Positions 48,780-50,197 of a DNA stretch of 50,197 nucleotides are shown piece by piece. Numbering within the stretch: position 1 is the first letter of the stretch; every line of letters starts with the position of its first letter. The DNA comes from an uncultured Actinomycetes bacterium (GTDB taxonomy: Bacteria > Actinomycetota > Acidimicrobiia > Acidimicrobiales > RAAP-2), in contig CAIKZX010000044.1 in NCBI GenBank assembly GCA_903832015.1, positions 1-50,197 of the forward strand, written 5' to 3'. A program made the position numbers and the translations under genes. The notes under the pieces are model-generated. The model was not told the DNA's origin and made no database searches. It saw only the letters and a list, made by a program, of their open reading frames with translations.

Positions 48780-50053
48780 TTAGCGCTTCTGCACTTCCTC
48801 GCCTGCTGCACCGAGCCTCCGGGCAGCCACTCTCCTTAGCGGAACACGACCAAGAGTTTGGGCTGATAAATCCTCAGATGGATCTCCTCACCGAGTTACG
48901 CGAGTCCGGACTCACCGGCCGTGGCGGTGCGGGATTCCCCACCTCCAAGAAGGTTGAACTGCTCCGAGATCAACGGGGCCACGGCAAGTTCGTTGTTGTT
49001 AACGCCATGGAGGGTGAACCCGCCTCCCACAAGGATTTGGCGCTGCTTAACGCCAACCCCCACTTAGTCATTGATGGAGCTGAAATGCTCGCACGCATGA
49101 TTGGGGCCAATCGCATCGCCATCTGCGTTTCCCGCGATAATCCGCTCGTCATCAACCATGTCAACCGCGCACTCCACGAACGTTCCCGCCGGAGCCAACG
49201 AGGACCCGAGGTCGAGCTCCACACTCCGCCATGGCGCTACGTTGCCGGTGAAGAATCAGCGCTCATTCACTGGTTGGGTGACAAAGAATCACTGCCTCAA
49301 TATCGCCCCCACCGCCCCACTATCTTGCGCATTGGTCGTAACGCCGCATTGGTCGACAACGCCGAAACCTGCGCCAACGTGGGACTCATTGGTCGATTTG
49401 GCGCCGAGTGGTACCGCACGCTCGGTACCCCCACCTCACCGGGTTCAACACTCGTCTCGGTAACTGGCGCCGTGGCAAAGGCCCACGTAATTGAAGTTGC
49501 GCTCGGCACTCCCGTGCGATCAATTCTCGAGGTGGCGGGTGCCGATACCGACCCGTCAGCGATTCTGCTCGGTGGATACGGCGGGACGTGGTTGAGCGGT
49601 GAAAATATTCGATTCCCCTTCGCGACCGAATACCTGAAAGAGGTTGGGGCGAGTGTCGGCGCGGGAATCATCATGGTGTTGCCTAGGCGGGCCTGTGGCA
49701 TCCTCGAGACCTATCGAATCACTAAGTGGATGGCCAACGAGTCAGCTCGTCAGTGCGGGCCCTGTGCGTTTGGCCTGCCCGCCATGGCTGACGATCTACA
49801 ACAGCTCGTTTCTGGTGGACAGGGCCGCAAGCAATCGCTCGATCGATTGATTCGCCGAGCTGCCGAGATTGATGGTCGGGGCGCCTGCAAGCACCCCGAC
49901 GGTGTCGTGCGAATGGTGCGCACCGCCTTGCAAGTCTTCGAAAAGGACTTACACAACCACATCAACGGGTCACCCTGTGTGGCGTCACGAGAATCCAAGT
50001 TTTACGCCACCGTGCCCCGGTTCGAAAGGGAAGAGGACCTCGTATGGGAGTAA
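48776..50053 (+). CDS. NuoF-like NADH:quinone oxidoreductase 51-kDa-type flavoprotein
   Basis: Start at ATG 48776 (ORF-track start 48440 is antecedent overlap); GLTGRGGAGFPTSKKVELL; VNAMEGEPASHKDLALL; ESARQCGPCAFG ... GRGACKHPDG. Confidence 0.88.
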   Translation: MISASALPRLLHRASGQPLSLAEHDQEFGLINPQMDLLTELRESGLTGRGGAGFPTSKKVELLRDQRGHGKFVVVNAMEGEPASHKDLALLNANPHLVIDGAEMLARMIGANRIAICVSRDNPLVINHVNRALHERSRRSQRGPEVELHTPPWRYVAGEESALIHWLGDKESLPQYRPHRPTILRIGRNAALVDNAETCANVGLIGRFGAEWYRTLGTPTSPGSTLVSVTGAVAKAHVIEVALGTPVRSILEVAGADTDPSAILLGGYGGTWLSGENIRFPFATEYLKEVGASVGAGIIMVLPRRACGILETYRITKWMANESARQCGPCAFGLPAMADDLQQLVSGGQGRKQSLDRLIRRAAEIDGRGACKHPDGVVRMVRTALQVFEKDLHNHINGSPCVASRESKFYATVPRFEREEDLVWE

Positions 50054-50197
50054 TTCGCCGTGGAGACAGCTTTGTGCTCAAGGTCAACCCGATTCTCTGT
50101 GACGGCTTCGGTCACTGTCACGAATTAGCGCCCGAACTCGTTCAAATGGATGAGTGGGGGTACCCCATAATCCAACGTGAGCCCACCCCACTGGGCA
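50044..50197 (+). CDS. Ferredoxin (truncated by window edge)
   Basis: MGVIRRGDSFVLKVNPILCDGFGHCHELAPELVQMDEWGYPIIQREPTPLG; overlaps the NuoF-like stop. Confidence 0.75.
   Translation, partial: MGVIRRGDSFVLKVNPILCDGFGHCHELAPELVQMDEWGYPIIQREPTPLG

Overview
Compact chromosomal window (moderately high GC by eye) from an actinobacterium, probably Acidimicrobiia-like; the lineage is an inference from gene order and protein style. I see no phage, IS element, rRNA or CRISPR array. Main blocks: (1) end of rpsT, holA, a FolP2-type dihydropteroate-synthase paralog, a PAC2 protein, a YgjP-like metalloprotease and leuS; (2) a cell-surface/polysaccharide region of about 10-33 kb with several glycosyltransferases, phosphomannomutase, Trm112-like protein, PTPS-related membrane protein, CPBP protease, an FtsH, DUF5719-like protein, serine hydrolase, F420 genes cofD/cofE, a mannose-1-P guanylyltransferase-like gene, NlpC/P60 hydrolase and a DPM1-like glycosyltransferase; (3) the conserved actinobacterial ppx-DUF501-divIC-eno-mazG-mfd-pth-rplY-prs-glmU block, in which GlmU appears to lack its acetyltransferase domain; (4) a two-component system followed by a redox cluster: Thr-rich membrane peptide, ApbE, ferric-reductase-like membrane protein, NuoF-like protein and ferredoxin. 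There are three tRNA-type genes: Ala(GGC), Gln(TTG), and an unusual class-I-shaped tRNA with a UAA (Leu) anticodon and no long variable arm. The last is enclosed by a perfect 12-bp inverted repeat that extends its acceptor stem. The two most interesting candidates are this tRNA-like element (30554-30653) and the ApbE/ferric-reductase/NuoF/ferredoxin module (44781-50197).
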